Source of the DNA: Riemerella anatipestifer
GTDB taxonomy: Bacteria > Bacteroidota > Bacteroidia > Flavobacteriales > Weeksellaceae
Direction of reading: 5' to 3'
DNA: 64,000 nucleotides
Assembly: GCF_009670965.2 (NCBI RefSeq)
Contig: NZ_CP073239.1
Span: 992,001-1,056,000 of the forward strand
In this document: one piece after another, positions 1-8,420 of the stretch
How positions within the stretch are numbered: the first letter of the stretch is position 1
Layout: the number at the start of each line of letters is the position of its first letter
Made by a program: the position numbers and the translations under genes
The notes under the pieces: model-generated
The model's input: the letters and a program-made list of their open reading frames with translations, nothing else
What the model was told of the DNA's origin: nothing
Databases searched by the model: none

Positions 1-1
1 G

Positions 2-352
2 GCTCTTAAAAAGGCATTTGCTCCAGAGTTTTTAAATAGAATAGATGATATTATTATTTTCAACGCTTTAGAGAAAGAAGATATTAAGAAAATTATAGAT
101 CTAGAACTTAATAAACTTTACCAAAGATTAAGCAAACTAGGTTATACCGTAAGTCTTACAGAGGAAGCCAAGGACTTTATTGCTGAGAAAGGTTGGGATA
201 AAGACTTCGGTGCTAGACCACTGAAAAGAGCGGTGCAAAAGTACATAGAAGATTTACTAGCCGAACTTTTGGTAACAAAACAATTAAGCGAAGGCGAAAG
301 TGTAGTCTTAAAACTAAATGAAGCTAAAGACGCTTTAGAAAAACAAAATTAA
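2..352 (+). CDS. clpC: ClpC/ClpB-type AAA+ unfoldase, C-terminal fragment
   Basis: Only the last 116 codons lie in the window; the gene enters from the left edge. The reading frame gives a typical class-1 Clp ATPase C-terminus: the APEFLNRIDDIIIF sensor-2 region, then the GWDKDFGARPLKRAVQKYIED motif in the small D2 subdomain. Such proteins unfold substrates for ClpP or act as chaperones in the cytoplasm. The short tail after the D2 domain fits ClpC or ClpA/B relatives equally well, so the exact paralogue is inferred. A strong hairpin terminator follows the stop codon. Confidence 0.85.
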   Translation, partial: ALKKAFAPEFLNRIDDIIIFNALEKEDIKKIIDLELNKLYQRLSKLGYTVSLTEEAKDFIAEKGWDKDFGARPLKRAVQKYIEDLLAELLVTKQLSEGESVVLKLNEAKDALEKQN

Positions 353-367
353 ATAATTGATGTAGGT

Positions 368-400
368 AAAATCCACTAAACACAAGGTTTAGTGGATTTT
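368..400 (+). terminator. Intrinsic terminator after clpC-like gene
   Basis: A perfect 14-bp inverted repeat (AAAATCCACTAAAC / GTTTAGTGGATTTT) with a 5-nt loop starts 15 nt after the stop codon. It is followed by a T-rich stretch. It separates the Clp gene from the oxidoreductase gene downstream. Confidence 0.85.
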
Positions 401-425
401 GCTTTTTGAAATTTGAAATAGAGCT

Positions 426-1391
426 ATGATAAATATTGCTATTCTTGGGCTAGGGTTTATGGGAAAAAAATACCTCACGGCCATTGAGGGAATTGATGAA
501 GCACAAGTTTCTGCAATCATAGACGATTCGGCTACTGAAAACATAGAGAATATACCTTATTTTAAATCTTTAGATGATTTTTTATGCTCAGAAATTAAGA
601 TGGATTTAGTGGTAATATCAACACCAAACTATCTGCATTTTTCCCAAGCAAAAATACTGTTAGAACACGGTTATCATATTTTAATAGAGAAGCCGTTTTG
701 TCTAAAAGGTTCTGAGATGGAAACCTTAATTAAAATTGCTCAAGAAAAGCAACTGAAAATATTTTTTTCCACTCCTAATAGGTTTTCTCCTGCTTTGGCG
801 TGGTTGAAAAAGATTCAGTCCGAAAATATTCTAGGACAACCGTACCTTGTTCAAGTCAATTGCTTTTGGAATAGAGACCAAAGATACTACACGCCACAAT
901 CGTGGAAGGGTAGAAAAGAGTTAGATGGAGGAACTTTATATACTCAGTTTTTTCATTTTTTAGACTTAATACTTTTTACCTTCGGAAAGGCAGAACTACT
1001 ATCAAGCTATATGGATACTTTTAGACATTGCTCTCTGGTGGAGATAGAAGATACAGGGGTACTCACTCTAAAGTTAGCAACGGGAGGTTTAGTTAATCTT
1101 AATTTCACTACGGCAGTTTGGGATAAAAATATGGAAACCTCTATGAGTATTATCGCTGAAAATGGGAGTGTTAAAATTTCTGGGCAGTACTTTGATGAAG
1201 TAAGTATTTGTAATCTTAAAAACTATAAATTTAGTTTAAATGAGATTGTTGATAATGAGTGCTCTAATTTGCAATTAAATTTAAAATGTGCATTAAAAAA
1301 ACTTTCCGATACAGAATGTGATTTGGAAGAAATGCTTTATCATCAGAATTTAATTTCTTTGGTGGAGGATATATATAGAAACTCAAAATAA
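426..1391 (+). CDS. Gfo/Idh/MocA family NAD(P)-dependent oxidoreductase
   Basis: This 321-residue protein begins with a Rossmann dinucleotide-binding motif (AILGLGFMGKKYL, residues 4-16). It carries the family EKPFCLKG motif near residue 90, where the lysine belongs to the conserved EKP of sugar dehydrogenases. The C-terminal half fits the substrate-binding alpha/beta domain (GGTLYTQFFHFLDLI, then an ENGSVKISG strand). Family members oxidise or reduce sugars, inositols and biliverdin-like substrates. The substrate cannot be read here. The neighbouring sufE and two glycosyltransferases allow a role in nucleotide-sugar or surface glycan metabolism, but that is inference. Confidence 0.8.
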   Translation: MINIAILGLGFMGKKYLTAIEGIDEAQVSAIIDDSATENIENIPYFKSLDDFLCSEIKMDLVVISTPNYLHFSQAKILLEHGYHILIEKPFCLKGSEMETLIKIAQEKQLKIFFSTPNRFSPALAWLKKIQSENILGQPYLVQVNCFWNRDQRYYTPQSWKGRKELDGGTLYTQFFHFLDLILFTFGKAELLSSYMDTFRHCSLVEIEDTGVLTLKLATGGLVNLNFTTAVWDKNMETSMSIIAENGSVKISGQYFDEVSICNLKNYKFSLNEIVDNECSNLQLNLKCALKKLSDTECDLEEMLYHQNLISLVEDIYRNSK

Positions 1392-1412
1392 AAAACTTCT
1401 TATCTTTGTGAT

Positions 1413-1832
1413 ATGACTATAAAGGAAAAACAACAAGAATTGATAGAAGAGTTAGCTTTCTTAGATGATTGGGAGCAAAAATACGAGTATATTATAGATT
1501 TAGGCAAAGAGCTTAAAGGGCTTTCCGAAGATAAAAAGCAGGAAGAAAATTTGATAAAAGGTTGTCAGTCCAAAGTATGGTTAGATGCGTCTTTCAGAGA
1601 TGGAAAGGTATCTTTTGAGGCGGACTCAGATGGTATTTTGCCTAAAGGGATTATAGCAATGTTACTTTCTGTGTATAATGAACACTCTCCTCAAGAAATT
1701 CTAGATTCCGATTTTGAATTTATTTCAGAGATAGGACTTCAGGAGTTTCTGTCTCCTTCTCGTGCCAATGGTCTAGCCTCAATGATAAAACAAATTAAAT
1801 TCTATGCTTTGGCATTCCAAGCCAAGGTCTAA
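1413..1832 (+). CDS. sufE: SufE family Fe-S cluster assembly sulfur acceptor
   Basis: This 139-residue cytoplasmic protein has the SufE fold signature. The conserved KGCQSKVW motif puts the sulfur-accepting cysteine at residue 51, the usual SufE position. SufE takes persulfide sulfur from the cysteine desulfurase SufS and passes it to the SufBCD scaffold. The length is normal for the family. The gene starts 22 nt after the oxidoreductase stop and ends 9 nt before the glycosyltransferase gene, so it may be co-transcribed with both. No other suf genes lie in the window. Confidence 0.92.
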   Translation: MTIKEKQQELIEELAFLDDWEQKYEYIIDLGKELKGLSEDKKQEENLIKGCQSKVWLDASFRDGKVSFEADSDGILPKGIIAMLLSVYNEHSPQEILDSDFEFISEIGLQEFLSPSRANGLASMIKQIKFYALAFQAKV

Positions 1833-1841
1833 TAAAAAGAG

Positions 1842-2804
1842 ATGACGATACTAGCTTACCGTTTTTCTGCCTTTGGAGATGTGGCGATGATAGTGCCTGT
1901 GCTTAGAGAATTTTTAGAGCAAAATCCTCAGGTAGAGGTAATTATGGTCTCTCGTAAAAACTTCGCTGATTTATTTAACGGAATAGAGAGGCTTAAATTT
2001 CACGGAGCAAATTTAGAAGAATATAAAGGTTTTTGGGGGTTAAAGAAGCTTCACAGAGAGCTGTTGAGTATTTACAAAATAGATGTAGTTGCTGATTTGC
2101 ACGATGTTATTAGGTCTAAAATCTTGAACCGATTTTTTAGACTAAAAGGAACTCCTGTATTCAAGATAGATAAAGGTAAGGAGCAAAAGAAAAAACTTAC
2201 AGATGTTTGGAATTTAGATAAACGACAACTCAAATTAACCACAGAACGCTATGCAGATGTTTTTAGAGCTATAGGATTTGAGGTTAAATTATCTCATCAG
2301 TATCAAGTTCAAGTGGTTGATAAAAGAGGTGTTGGTTTTGCACCGTTTGCACAGCATCAAGGGAAAATGCTTCCGTTAGAAAAATCTTTTGAGCTAGCAA
2401 AGATGATAGCAAAACAAAAGCCACTTTTCTTATTCGGAGGAGGAGCAAAGGAAGTGGAAATTTTGAGCCAATGGGAAAAAGAAATCCCAAATACAAAAAG
2501 CGTTGCAGGACAACTTTCATTAAAGGAAGAATTAGAGAAAATTGCAGGGTTAGAAGTGATGATTTCCATGGATTCTGCTAATATGCACTTAGCAAGTTTG
2601 GTGGGGACTCGTTGCATTTCGGTGTGGGCGGCTACACATCCTTTTGCAGGCTTTTTAGGGTATGGTCAAAAGGAAGAAGATGTTGTTCAAGTGAAAGACC
2701 TTACTTGTCGACCTTGTTCGATTTTTGGAGATAAAGCCTGTTATAGAGGCGATTGGGCTTGTTTGGAAGAAATAGATGTACAAAAAATTATAGATAAAAT
2801 TTAA
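1842..2804 (+). CDS. Glycosyltransferase family 9 (heptosyltransferase-like)
   Basis: This 320-residue protein resembles ADP-heptose:LPS heptosyltransferases. The N-terminus (LAYRFSAFGDVAMIVPVLRE) has the family's glycine/aspartate acceptor loop. The C-terminal half contains SMDSANMHLASLVGT and ISVWAATHP, the donor-binding region, and it ends in the Cys-rich RPCSIFGDKACYRGDWACLEEI often seen in GT9 proteins. It probably adds a sugar to the lipopolysaccharide core at the inner membrane. Its stop codon shares one base with the start of the next gene (TAATG), indicating translational coupling. Confidence 0.88.
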   Translation: MTILAYRFSAFGDVAMIVPVLREFLEQNPQVEVIMVSRKNFADLFNGIERLKFHGANLEEYKGFWGLKKLHRELLSIYKIDVVADLHDVIRSKILNRFFRLKGTPVFKIDKGKEQKKKLTDVWNLDKRQLKLTTERYADVFRAIGFEVKLSHQYQVQVVDKRGVGFAPFAQHQGKMLPLEKSFELAKMIAKQKPLFLFGGGAKEVEILSQWEKEIPNTKSVAGQLSLKEELEKIAGLEVMISMDSANMHLASLVGTRCISVWAATHPFAGFLGYGQKEEDVVQVKDLTCRPCSIFGDKACYRGDWACLEEIDVQKIIDKI

Positions 2805-3706
2805 TGATATCTATCTGTATCCCTATCTACAATACCGAAGTTACCACGTTAGTAACCGCTTTGAAATCCGAAATAAAAGAGAACTATCTAAATGCAGAAA
2901 TCGTTTTAATAGACGATGCTTCTGATGAGCGTTACAGAGAGCTAAATAAACCTCTGGAAACTGTTGTGGATACAATGGTTTGGCTTCCTAAAAATATGGG
3001 AAGAGCTAGAATAAGAAATTTGTTTTTGAAGTATGCTAAAGGGAAGTATTTGTTATTTTTAGATGGCGATGGCAAGGTCGTATCTAATCAATTCATTCGG
3101 AATTATCAAAAATTCATTGCTGAAAAAAAAGATGCAAAAGTAGTCTATGGAGGAAGGTGTATTCAAAAAGAAGAACCTTCAGTAGAGAGATATTTGAGGT
3201 GGAAATTCGCTAATGAAAGGGAGAACTTGCCTTTATTTCAACGAGAAAAAAATAGATATTTGTCTTTTCAGACCAATAATTTCCTTATAGAAATAGATAC
3301 TTTTTCACAATGTTTGTTTGATGAACAACTTACAGGCTATGGCTATGAAGATTTAGTTTTTGCGAAAGATTTAAAGGATAAAGGCGTAGATGTTTTCCAT
3401 ATAGATAATCCTATCTTAAATATTGATTTAGAAACTAATGATGTTTATCTAAAAAAAGTGGAAGACTCTATAAACAACCTTTGTCTTTTGTTGAAAAAAT
3501 CTCCTAAAAAAGTAGAAGATATTAAACTTATCAAAGCGTATCATGTGGTAAAGAAACTAAAATTAAACTCCATTTTATCAAGACTTTTTTCATCTCTTGG
3601 AAAAGAGTTTCTCCGAGAAAAATTGCTTAACGGAAAGGCTAGTCTCAGGTACTTAGATGTGTATAAATTGGGATTATTATTAGAAAAAATAAATCCCTCC
3701 GTTTAA
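2804..3706 (+). CDS. Glycosyltransferase family 2
   Basis: The 300-residue GT-A protein starts with the nucleotide-sugar binding strand ISICIPIYNTEVTTLVTAL and IVLIDDASD (near residues 30-38). It has a metal-binding LFLDGDGKV near residue 88, where a DGD replaces the usual DxD/DSD spacing. YEDLVFAKDL near residue 185 matches the ED acceptor motif. There is no membrane anchor at the C-terminus. It is coupled to the GT9 gene by a one-base overlap, so both probably act on one glycan, likely LPS core or O-antigen. The acceptor is unknown. Confidence 0.87.
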   Translation: MISICIPIYNTEVTTLVTALKSEIKENYLNAEIVLIDDASDERYRELNKPLETVVDTMVWLPKNMGRARIRNLFLKYAKGKYLLFLDGDGKVVSNQFIRNYQKFIAEKKDAKVVYGGRCIQKEEPSVERYLRWKFANERENLPLFQREKNRYLSFQTNNFLIEIDTFSQCLFDEQLTGYGYEDLVFAKDLKDKGVDVFHIDNPILNIDLETNDVYLKKVEDSINNLCLLLKKSPKKVEDIKLIKAYHVVKKLKLNSILSRLFSSLGKEFLREKLLNGKASLRYLDVYKLGLLLEKINPSV

Positions 3707-3715
3707 GAAGGGATT
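3692..3715. terminator. Hairpin between convergent GT2 and surE genes
   Basis: A short inverted repeat (AATCCCT / AGGGATT) overlaps the GT2 stop codon and lies just before the surE 3' end. It could serve both convergent genes. The T-tract is poor, so support is moderate. Confidence 0.5.
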
Positions 3716-3726
3716 ATTTATGAAGT

Positions 3727-4494
3727 TTAGGAATTTAGTATTTCTTTCAGATGTTCCAAATGTTCGTAAGCGGTAAGGTCAAATTTCACAGGAACTACAG
3801 AAATATAACCTTCGGCTAGAGCGTTTTCATCGGCATCCTTGTTGGTATCCATATTATTAAAATAACCAGTAAGCCAATAATATTTTTTACCGTGAGGGTT
3901 TACTCTTTCATCAAAACTTTCTTCCCATTTTGCGTGGGCTTGTTTACAAACTTTAATACCTTTTATATCCTCCTTTTTCAGATTGGGTATGTTTACATTC
4001 AGCACCATACCTTTAGGCATAGGGTTTTCTAAGGATTTTCTAACGATGGTTTGGATAAATTCTTTGGCTTGAGAAAAATCTGCTTCCCAACTGAAATCTA
4101 AAAGTGAAAACCCAATAGCAGGAAGTCCCTCCACACCAGCCTCTACAGCAGCAGACATAGTCCCTGAATATATTACATTGATGGAAGAATTAGCTCCGTG
4201 ATTGATGCCCGAAACTACAATATCAGGTTTGCGGGTAAGGATCTTATCCAATGCGAATTTTACGCAGTCCACAGGAGTACCGCTAAGAGCATAGTCTTTC
4301 TGTGGTCCTTCCATGGAAATTTCTTCGTAGGTAAGGGTAGAGTTGATGGTGATGGCGTGTCCTTTTCCAGATTGAGGAGAGTTAGGTGCTACCACAACTA
4401 CATCTCCAATTTCGTTCATAAACGAAACGAGGTTGCGTATGCCAGGAGCGGTAATTCCATCGTCATTGGTAACCAATATAAGAGGCTTTTTCAT
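3727..4494 (-). CDS. surE: 5'/3'-nucleotidase SurE
   Basis: From the chosen start at 4494 the protein is 255 residues. It opens with MKKPLILVTNDDGITAPGI, whose Asp pair (residues 11-12) binds the catalytic metal. It continues with SGKGHAITI and SGINHGANSS, all SurE signatures. SurE is a cytoplasmic metal-dependent phosphatase of nucleoside monophosphates. The open frame extends 24 codons further upstream, but those codons cover a promoter-like element (4514-4540) and are not SurE-like, so the internal ATG is preferred. The gene is divergent from the protease gene that follows. Confidence 0.95.
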   Translation of the reverse strand: MKKPLILVTNDDGITAPGIRNLVSFMNEIGDVVVVAPNSPQSGKGHAITINSTLTYEEISMEGPQKDYALSGTPVDCVKFALDKILTRKPDIVVSGINHGANSSINVIYSGTMSAAVEAGVEGLPAIGFSLLDFSWEADFSQAKEFIQTIVRKSLENPMPKGMVLNVNIPNLKKEDIKGIKVCKQAHAKWEESFDERVNPHGKKYYWLTGYFNNMDTNKDADENALAEGYISVVPVKFDLTAYEHLEHLKEILNS

Positions 4495-4513
4495 AATTTG
4501 TAACAAATTTTCA

Positions 4514-4540
4514 CAAAAATAACCAAAAAAAATAGAGCAA
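4514..4540 (-). promoter_or_regulatory. Bacteroidota-type promoter for surE
   Basis: On the minus strand a TTG (plus-strand 4538-4540) lies 16 nt upstream of TATTTTTG (4514-4521). This matches the Bacteroidota primary sigma consensus TTG/TAnnTTTG. It sits 20 nt before the surE ATG and supports that start. Confidence 0.55.
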
Positions 4541-4629
4541 TGAAAAATAAGTATTAAATTTGGCATTCCTATTGCGTTTCAGTAGCGGAAAAAAGGGTTG
4601 TTTTAATTATTAAAATAAAGTATAGTTTT

Positions 4630-6750
4630 ATGTTTAAAAAAATAAAAATTAATACACTATTATTATTTGTTCCACTTACCACTTTAATATTTTGCTTTAA
4701 CTCACCTAAGAATGATGATGAGAAAATGCAGACTATTATGATGAGTGTTCGTAATACACTGTCTTACCTACATTATAGCCCAAAGCCTATCAATGATGCG
4801 TATTCGCAAGATGTTTACAATAAATATTTTGAAAAGATAGACCCATTTAAGCGTTACTTCCTGAAGTCTGATATGCAGGAGTTTGAAAAACATAAAACCA
4901 AATTAGACGACTATCTTAACCAAGGAGATTTAACTTTTTATAAACTTACTACCGACCGTCTTTACCAGCGTATGGAGGAGCTAGATGGCATTACTCAAGA
5001 AATTTTTAGTAAGCCTATTGATTTGAACGAAGATGAGGTATTGGTTTTAGAACCAAAAGATAAAGAGTCTCCAGTTGATAAGGCAGATTTAACCAAGGAG
5101 TGGAAGAGGTATATTAAATACAATATTCTACAAGAAATGGAAGTGATGAGCAATAGAGAGGAGCGAAGAAAAAAACTCAAAGACTCTCTTATTGCTAATA
5201 AACTGAAGGATACTGTAACACTAAAAATTCTTTCTCCAGAAGAGAAAAAAATAAAAGCGACTGAGGAGATTAAAGACTTGATGTCTAATATGTTCAAGAG
5301 ATTCCAAAAGAGAAAAAAAATGGATTGGTTCTCTGTTTATATGAATGCTTACACAGAAGTTTTTGACCCGCATACTAACTACTATTCTCCTAAGGATAAA
5401 GAAGATTTTGATATGCAGTTTAAAGGTTCATTTATAGGGATAGGGGCGGTGATACAAGAGAAAAAAGGAGGTATATTCCTTGGTGCTCTTACCGTAGGAG
5501 CTCCTGCTTGGAAGTCTAAACAACTCACCGAAGGCGATAAACTCATTAAAGTAAAACCTTCTCCTAAAGAGGAAGCTATTAGTGTCAATGGTATGTTGGT
5601 GGACGAGGTAGTAAGATACATAAGAGGTAAAAAAGACACACCTGTTACGCTTACTGTAATAAAGAAAGACGGAACGATAAAAGATGTTACCCTTATTAGA
5701 GATGAGGTACAGATAGAGGACACATTTGCTAGAAGTTTAGTTATCAATACAGCTAAAGGCGAGAAAATAGGTTATATTTATTTACCGAGCTTTAATGCCG
5801 ATTTTGGAGATGCTAAGGGCAGAAATGCATCTGATGATGTAAAAGCCGAAATAACAAAACTCAAGAAAGAAGGGGTGGCTCGTCTTATTTTGGATTTGAG
5901 AAATAATGGAGGAGGCTCACTTTCTGAAGTGGTAGATATGATGGGATTGTTTATGAACAATGGTCCTGTAGTACAAATAAAAGATGGAAATGGTAAGACG
6001 GAAGTCTATAAAAATAAAACAAACGCTCCTGTATGGGACGGACCTTTGTTAATTATGCAAAACGAGTTGTCGGCTTCGGCATCTGAAATTTTGGCAGGAG
6101 CAATGAAGGCTTACGGTAGAGCAGTTATCTTTGGCTCGCCTAGTTCTTACGGAAAGGGAACGGTGCAAACTTTTGTAGATTTGAATAGATTTTTAAACAC
6201 TTCTGACGATTTTGGAGCATTGAAACTTACCATACAGAAGTTTTATGGTATAGACGGAGCATCTAATCAGCGTAAGGGGATTACTTCGGATATTAGCCTT
6301 AAAGACTTCTTCTCTTATGCCGAAATAGGGGAGCGTTATCAGGACTATGCTTTGGCGTGGGATAAAATTGGGACTACAGATTTTAAACCACTTAACCAGC
6401 TTAATATCGCGGCTTTAGTTAAACGAAGCCAAGAGAGAATGGCTAATAACAGCACCTATCAGTTGTTACAAGAGTCTGCTCAATGGAAAGAAAGTTTGGA
6501 TAAAGAGAAATCTATTACCATCAATCAATCTAAGTTTAGTGATTTGATGAAGAAAAGAAAGCAGGAAATCGAGCGTTTTAAAGCATTGGATAAGTATAAT
6601 AATGGACTGAAATTTACCCTCCATAAAGAAGAACTAATGAGAGGGAAAAAAGATACCGCTTTTGCTCATAAGAGTAATGCGTGGCTCAAAGGTTTAAAGA
6701 AAGACCTCTTTTTGCAAGAGGGAGTTAATGTCGTTTTGGATATAAAATAA
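4630..6750 (+). CDS. prc: C-terminal processing (tail-specific) protease, S41A family
   Basis: This 706-residue periplasmic protease resembles E. coli Prc/Tsp. It has an N-terminal hydrophobic signal segment (residues 8-23) and a helical N-terminal domain with the DPFKRYFLKSDM motif. A PDZ domain lies around residues 255-345, and the S41 catalytic core contains the Ser-Lys dyad: the central Ser of SASASE at residue 483 and the Lys of YGKGTVQ near 509. A KKRKQEIERF-rich C-terminal domain follows. Prc-type enzymes trim or degrade periplasmic and outer-membrane proteins with nonpolar C-termini and can affect peptidoglycan hydrolases. It is monocistronic, with a hairpin after the stop. Confidence 0.92.
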   Translation: MFKKIKINTLLLFVPLTTLIFCFNSPKNDDEKMQTIMMSVRNTLSYLHYSPKPINDAYSQDVYNKYFEKIDPFKRYFLKSDMQEFEKHKTKLDDYLNQGDLTFYKLTTDRLYQRMEELDGITQEIFSKPIDLNEDEVLVLEPKDKESPVDKADLTKEWKRYIKYNILQEMEVMSNREERRKKLKDSLIANKLKDTVTLKILSPEEKKIKATEEIKDLMSNMFKRFQKRKKMDWFSVYMNAYTEVFDPHTNYYSPKDKEDFDMQFKGSFIGIGAVIQEKKGGIFLGALTVGAPAWKSKQLTEGDKLIKVKPSPKEEAISVNGMLVDEVVRYIRGKKDTPVTLTVIKKDGTIKDVTLIRDEVQIEDTFARSLVINTAKGEKIGYIYLPSFNADFGDAKGRNASDDVKAEITKLKKEGVARLILDLRNNGGGSLSEVVDMMGLFMNNGPVVQIKDGNGKTEVYKNKTNAPVWDGPLLIMQNELSASASEILAGAMKAYGRAVIFGSPSSYGKGTVQTFVDLNRFLNTSDDFGALKLTIQKFYGIDGASNQRKGITSDISLKDFFSYAEIGERYQDYALAWDKIGTTDFKPLNQLNIAALVKRSQERMANNSTYQLLQESAQWKESLDKEKSITINQSKFSDLMKKRKQEIERFKALDKYNNGLKFTLHKEELMRGKKDTAFAHKSNAWLKGLKKDLFLQEGVNVVLDIK

Positions 6751-6772
6751 ATTTTTTGAGGATAATTGCTAT

Positions 6773-6801
6773 GGGGGAGTATTATATCATTTTACTCCCC
6801 T
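6773..6801 (+). terminator. Hairpin after prc
   Basis: GGGGAGTA and TACTCCCC form a stem with an 11-nt AT loop 23 nt after the prc stop. The following tract is only partly T-rich, so it may be a terminator of moderate strength. Confidence 0.55.
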
Positions 6802-6824
6802 ATGCTTTTATAAAAATATAAAAT

Positions 6825-7682
6825 ATGAGAGAAAATGTCAATCAAATTACAGACGATGTAAATCTTACACTCAAACAAATTTTAGAATACGAGATTTTTT
6901 CTTTAGGAAAGTACAGTTTAAGCGTTTACGAAATTGCGGCAGCAGTTATCGTGATACTTATCGGGATTCTGATAGTTAAAGTTACCCGTAAGGTGATTTA
7001 TAGGTCGGATAGGTTAGATTTGGGTAAGAAATTTGCGTTTTCGCAGATATTGCAGTATGCGATTTTTATCATTACATTTTTTATTGCGATGAAGGCTTTA
7101 GGCATCAATATTTCTCCTTTGCTGGTAGGTTCTGGGGCGATATTGGTGGGGATAGGTTTGGGGCTTCAGAATTTGTTTTTGGATTTTATTTCTGGGGTCA
7201 TTATACTAGTGGACAGGACGATAAAGGTGGGAGATGTAATAGATATAGATGGTATTGTAGGGCGAGTGGACCAAATACATATGAGAACGACCTCCATTAT
7301 TACAAGAGATAATAAGAGTATGATTTTTCCTAACTCGGTGCTTACCAAAGAAAAGCTAATTAATTTTTCGCACACAGATGAGATGGTTCGTTTTGATATA
7401 GAGGTGGGGGTGCATTACGATACGGATATAGACCTTGCAACCCGTATTCTTATGGAAGCAGCTATGGAAAACGATTTTGTTTTCAAAAATGAGTTATATC
7501 AACCCGTAGTTCGGTTAGAAAACTTTGGGGACAGCTCATTGGATTTAAAATTATTCTACTTTTCTAAAGAGTTGTTCAGAGCTCCACAAACCAAAAACGA
7601 AATCAGAAGGCTTATTTTAGCCAAGTTTAGAGAGAACGGTATTGTCATTCCTTATCCTATTAGGACAGTGGAGTTTCCTTAA
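6825..7682 (+). CDS. mscS: MscS-family small-conductance mechanosensitive channel
   Basis: This 285-residue inner-membrane protein has three hydrophobic segments (about residues 33-52, 72-90 and 95-125). The third carries the pore helix GSGAILVGIGLGLQNLFLDFISG with the glycine/alanine periodicity of MscS TM3. Next comes the beta domain KVGDVIDIDGIVGRVDQIHMRTT and the phrase IFPNSVL, both strongly conserved. The C-terminal alpha/beta domain is of ordinary length. These channels open on membrane stretch and release solutes during osmotic downshock. It appears to be a single transcription unit. Confidence 0.93.
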   Translation: MRENVNQITDDVNLTLKQILEYEIFSLGKYSLSVYEIAAAVIVILIGILIVKVTRKVIYRSDRLDLGKKFAFSQILQYAIFIITFFIAMKALGINISPLLVGSGAILVGIGLGLQNLFLDFISGVIILVDRTIKVGDVIDIDGIVGRVDQIHMRTTSIITRDNKSMIFPNSVLTKEKLINFSHTDEMVRFDIEVGVHYDTDIDLATRILMEAAMENDFVFKNELYQPVVRLENFGDSSLDLKLFYFSKELFRAPQTKNEIRRLILAKFRENGIVIPYPIRTVEFP

Positions 7683-7715
7683 TATATTATGAAATGTAAA
7701 ATTTTTCTCCAAAAT

Positions 7716-7745
7716 TTGCACAGTGTATAGAATGTTATAATTTTG
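7716..7745 (+). promoter_or_regulatory. Promoter of the FISUMP paralogue cluster
   Basis: TTG (7716-7718) is followed after 19 nt by TAATTTTG (7738-7745), fitting the Bacteroidota TTG/TAnnTTTG consensus. It lies about 90 nt upstream of the first paralogue, leaving a long AT-rich leader. Confidence 0.6.
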
Positions 7746-7837
7746 TGTCGTGTATTCTGTTTGGTTACCAACGATATAGAAGATATAGTTTGTTAATATT
7801 TTACTGAGTATAATACTTATAAATTTCAATTTATTTT

Positions 7838-8307
7838 ATGAAAATAAATAAAATAGTTTTAGGAGCTTTTTTAGGCTTTGGTCTGTCGGTATACGGGCAG
7901 TACAACGGGCGTGTAGGGATTAACACCATAGAGCCGCAGGCGACTTTAGACATCTCTAAAGTAGCTTTGGCGAATTTGCCCAAGGGGCGGGCACAAGGCG
8001 TGATGCTTCCCAACATTAAGACCTCGGAGCGAAACGTTTTTACTGGAGTAAAGGCGGGTACTATGATTTATAATACCACTAAAAATTGTATTGATTGGTA
8101 CAATGGCACTCAATGGTCTTGTTTGGACGGCTCTCAAGCCGATATTCCGCCGGTTGTATCGTCCGCTTTTGAGAGTGGAGACAAACAGAGGATTTCGGTT
8201 CCTGATGCAAAACGATAGCTGTATTTGCGGAATTTTAGCTTCCTCTTACGGCAAGCAATTATAACGGTCAGACGAGTAGCATCGGTGTGCGTAGCATTAA
8301 GGATTAG
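7838..8307 (+). pseudogene. Broken first copy of the secreted FISUMP paralogue
   Basis: The intact part (7838-8218) encodes 126 residues: a signal peptide (KIVLGAFLGFGLSVYGQ), the GRVGINTIEPQATLDISK motif and the MIYNTTKNCIDWYNGTQWSC module. All of these are nearly the same in the next two genes. It then stops with a divergent tail. In another frame, 8278-8307 reads SIGVRSIKD-stop, equivalent to the YGVRCIKD-stop end of the 8421 gene (its Cys is Ser here). The gene therefore seems to have lost the middle and most of its C-terminal FISUMP domain by deletion plus frameshift. A short secreted product may still be made from its own promoter. Confidence 0.75.
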
Positions 8308-8420
8308 CGTGGCGTTTTCGGAGGTTGGCTATGGTCTTACCGTAGGAGTTCCTAAACGGCACGCGTGAAAAAACAGCAAGCAAGAAAATAAAGTATAAAC
8401 CATAAATAAAGAATAGAAAA

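Noticed and set aside
4495..4566. 24-codon N-terminal extension of surE
   Set aside because: It covers a promoter-like element and lacks homology; MKKPLILVTNDDG is the normal SurE start.
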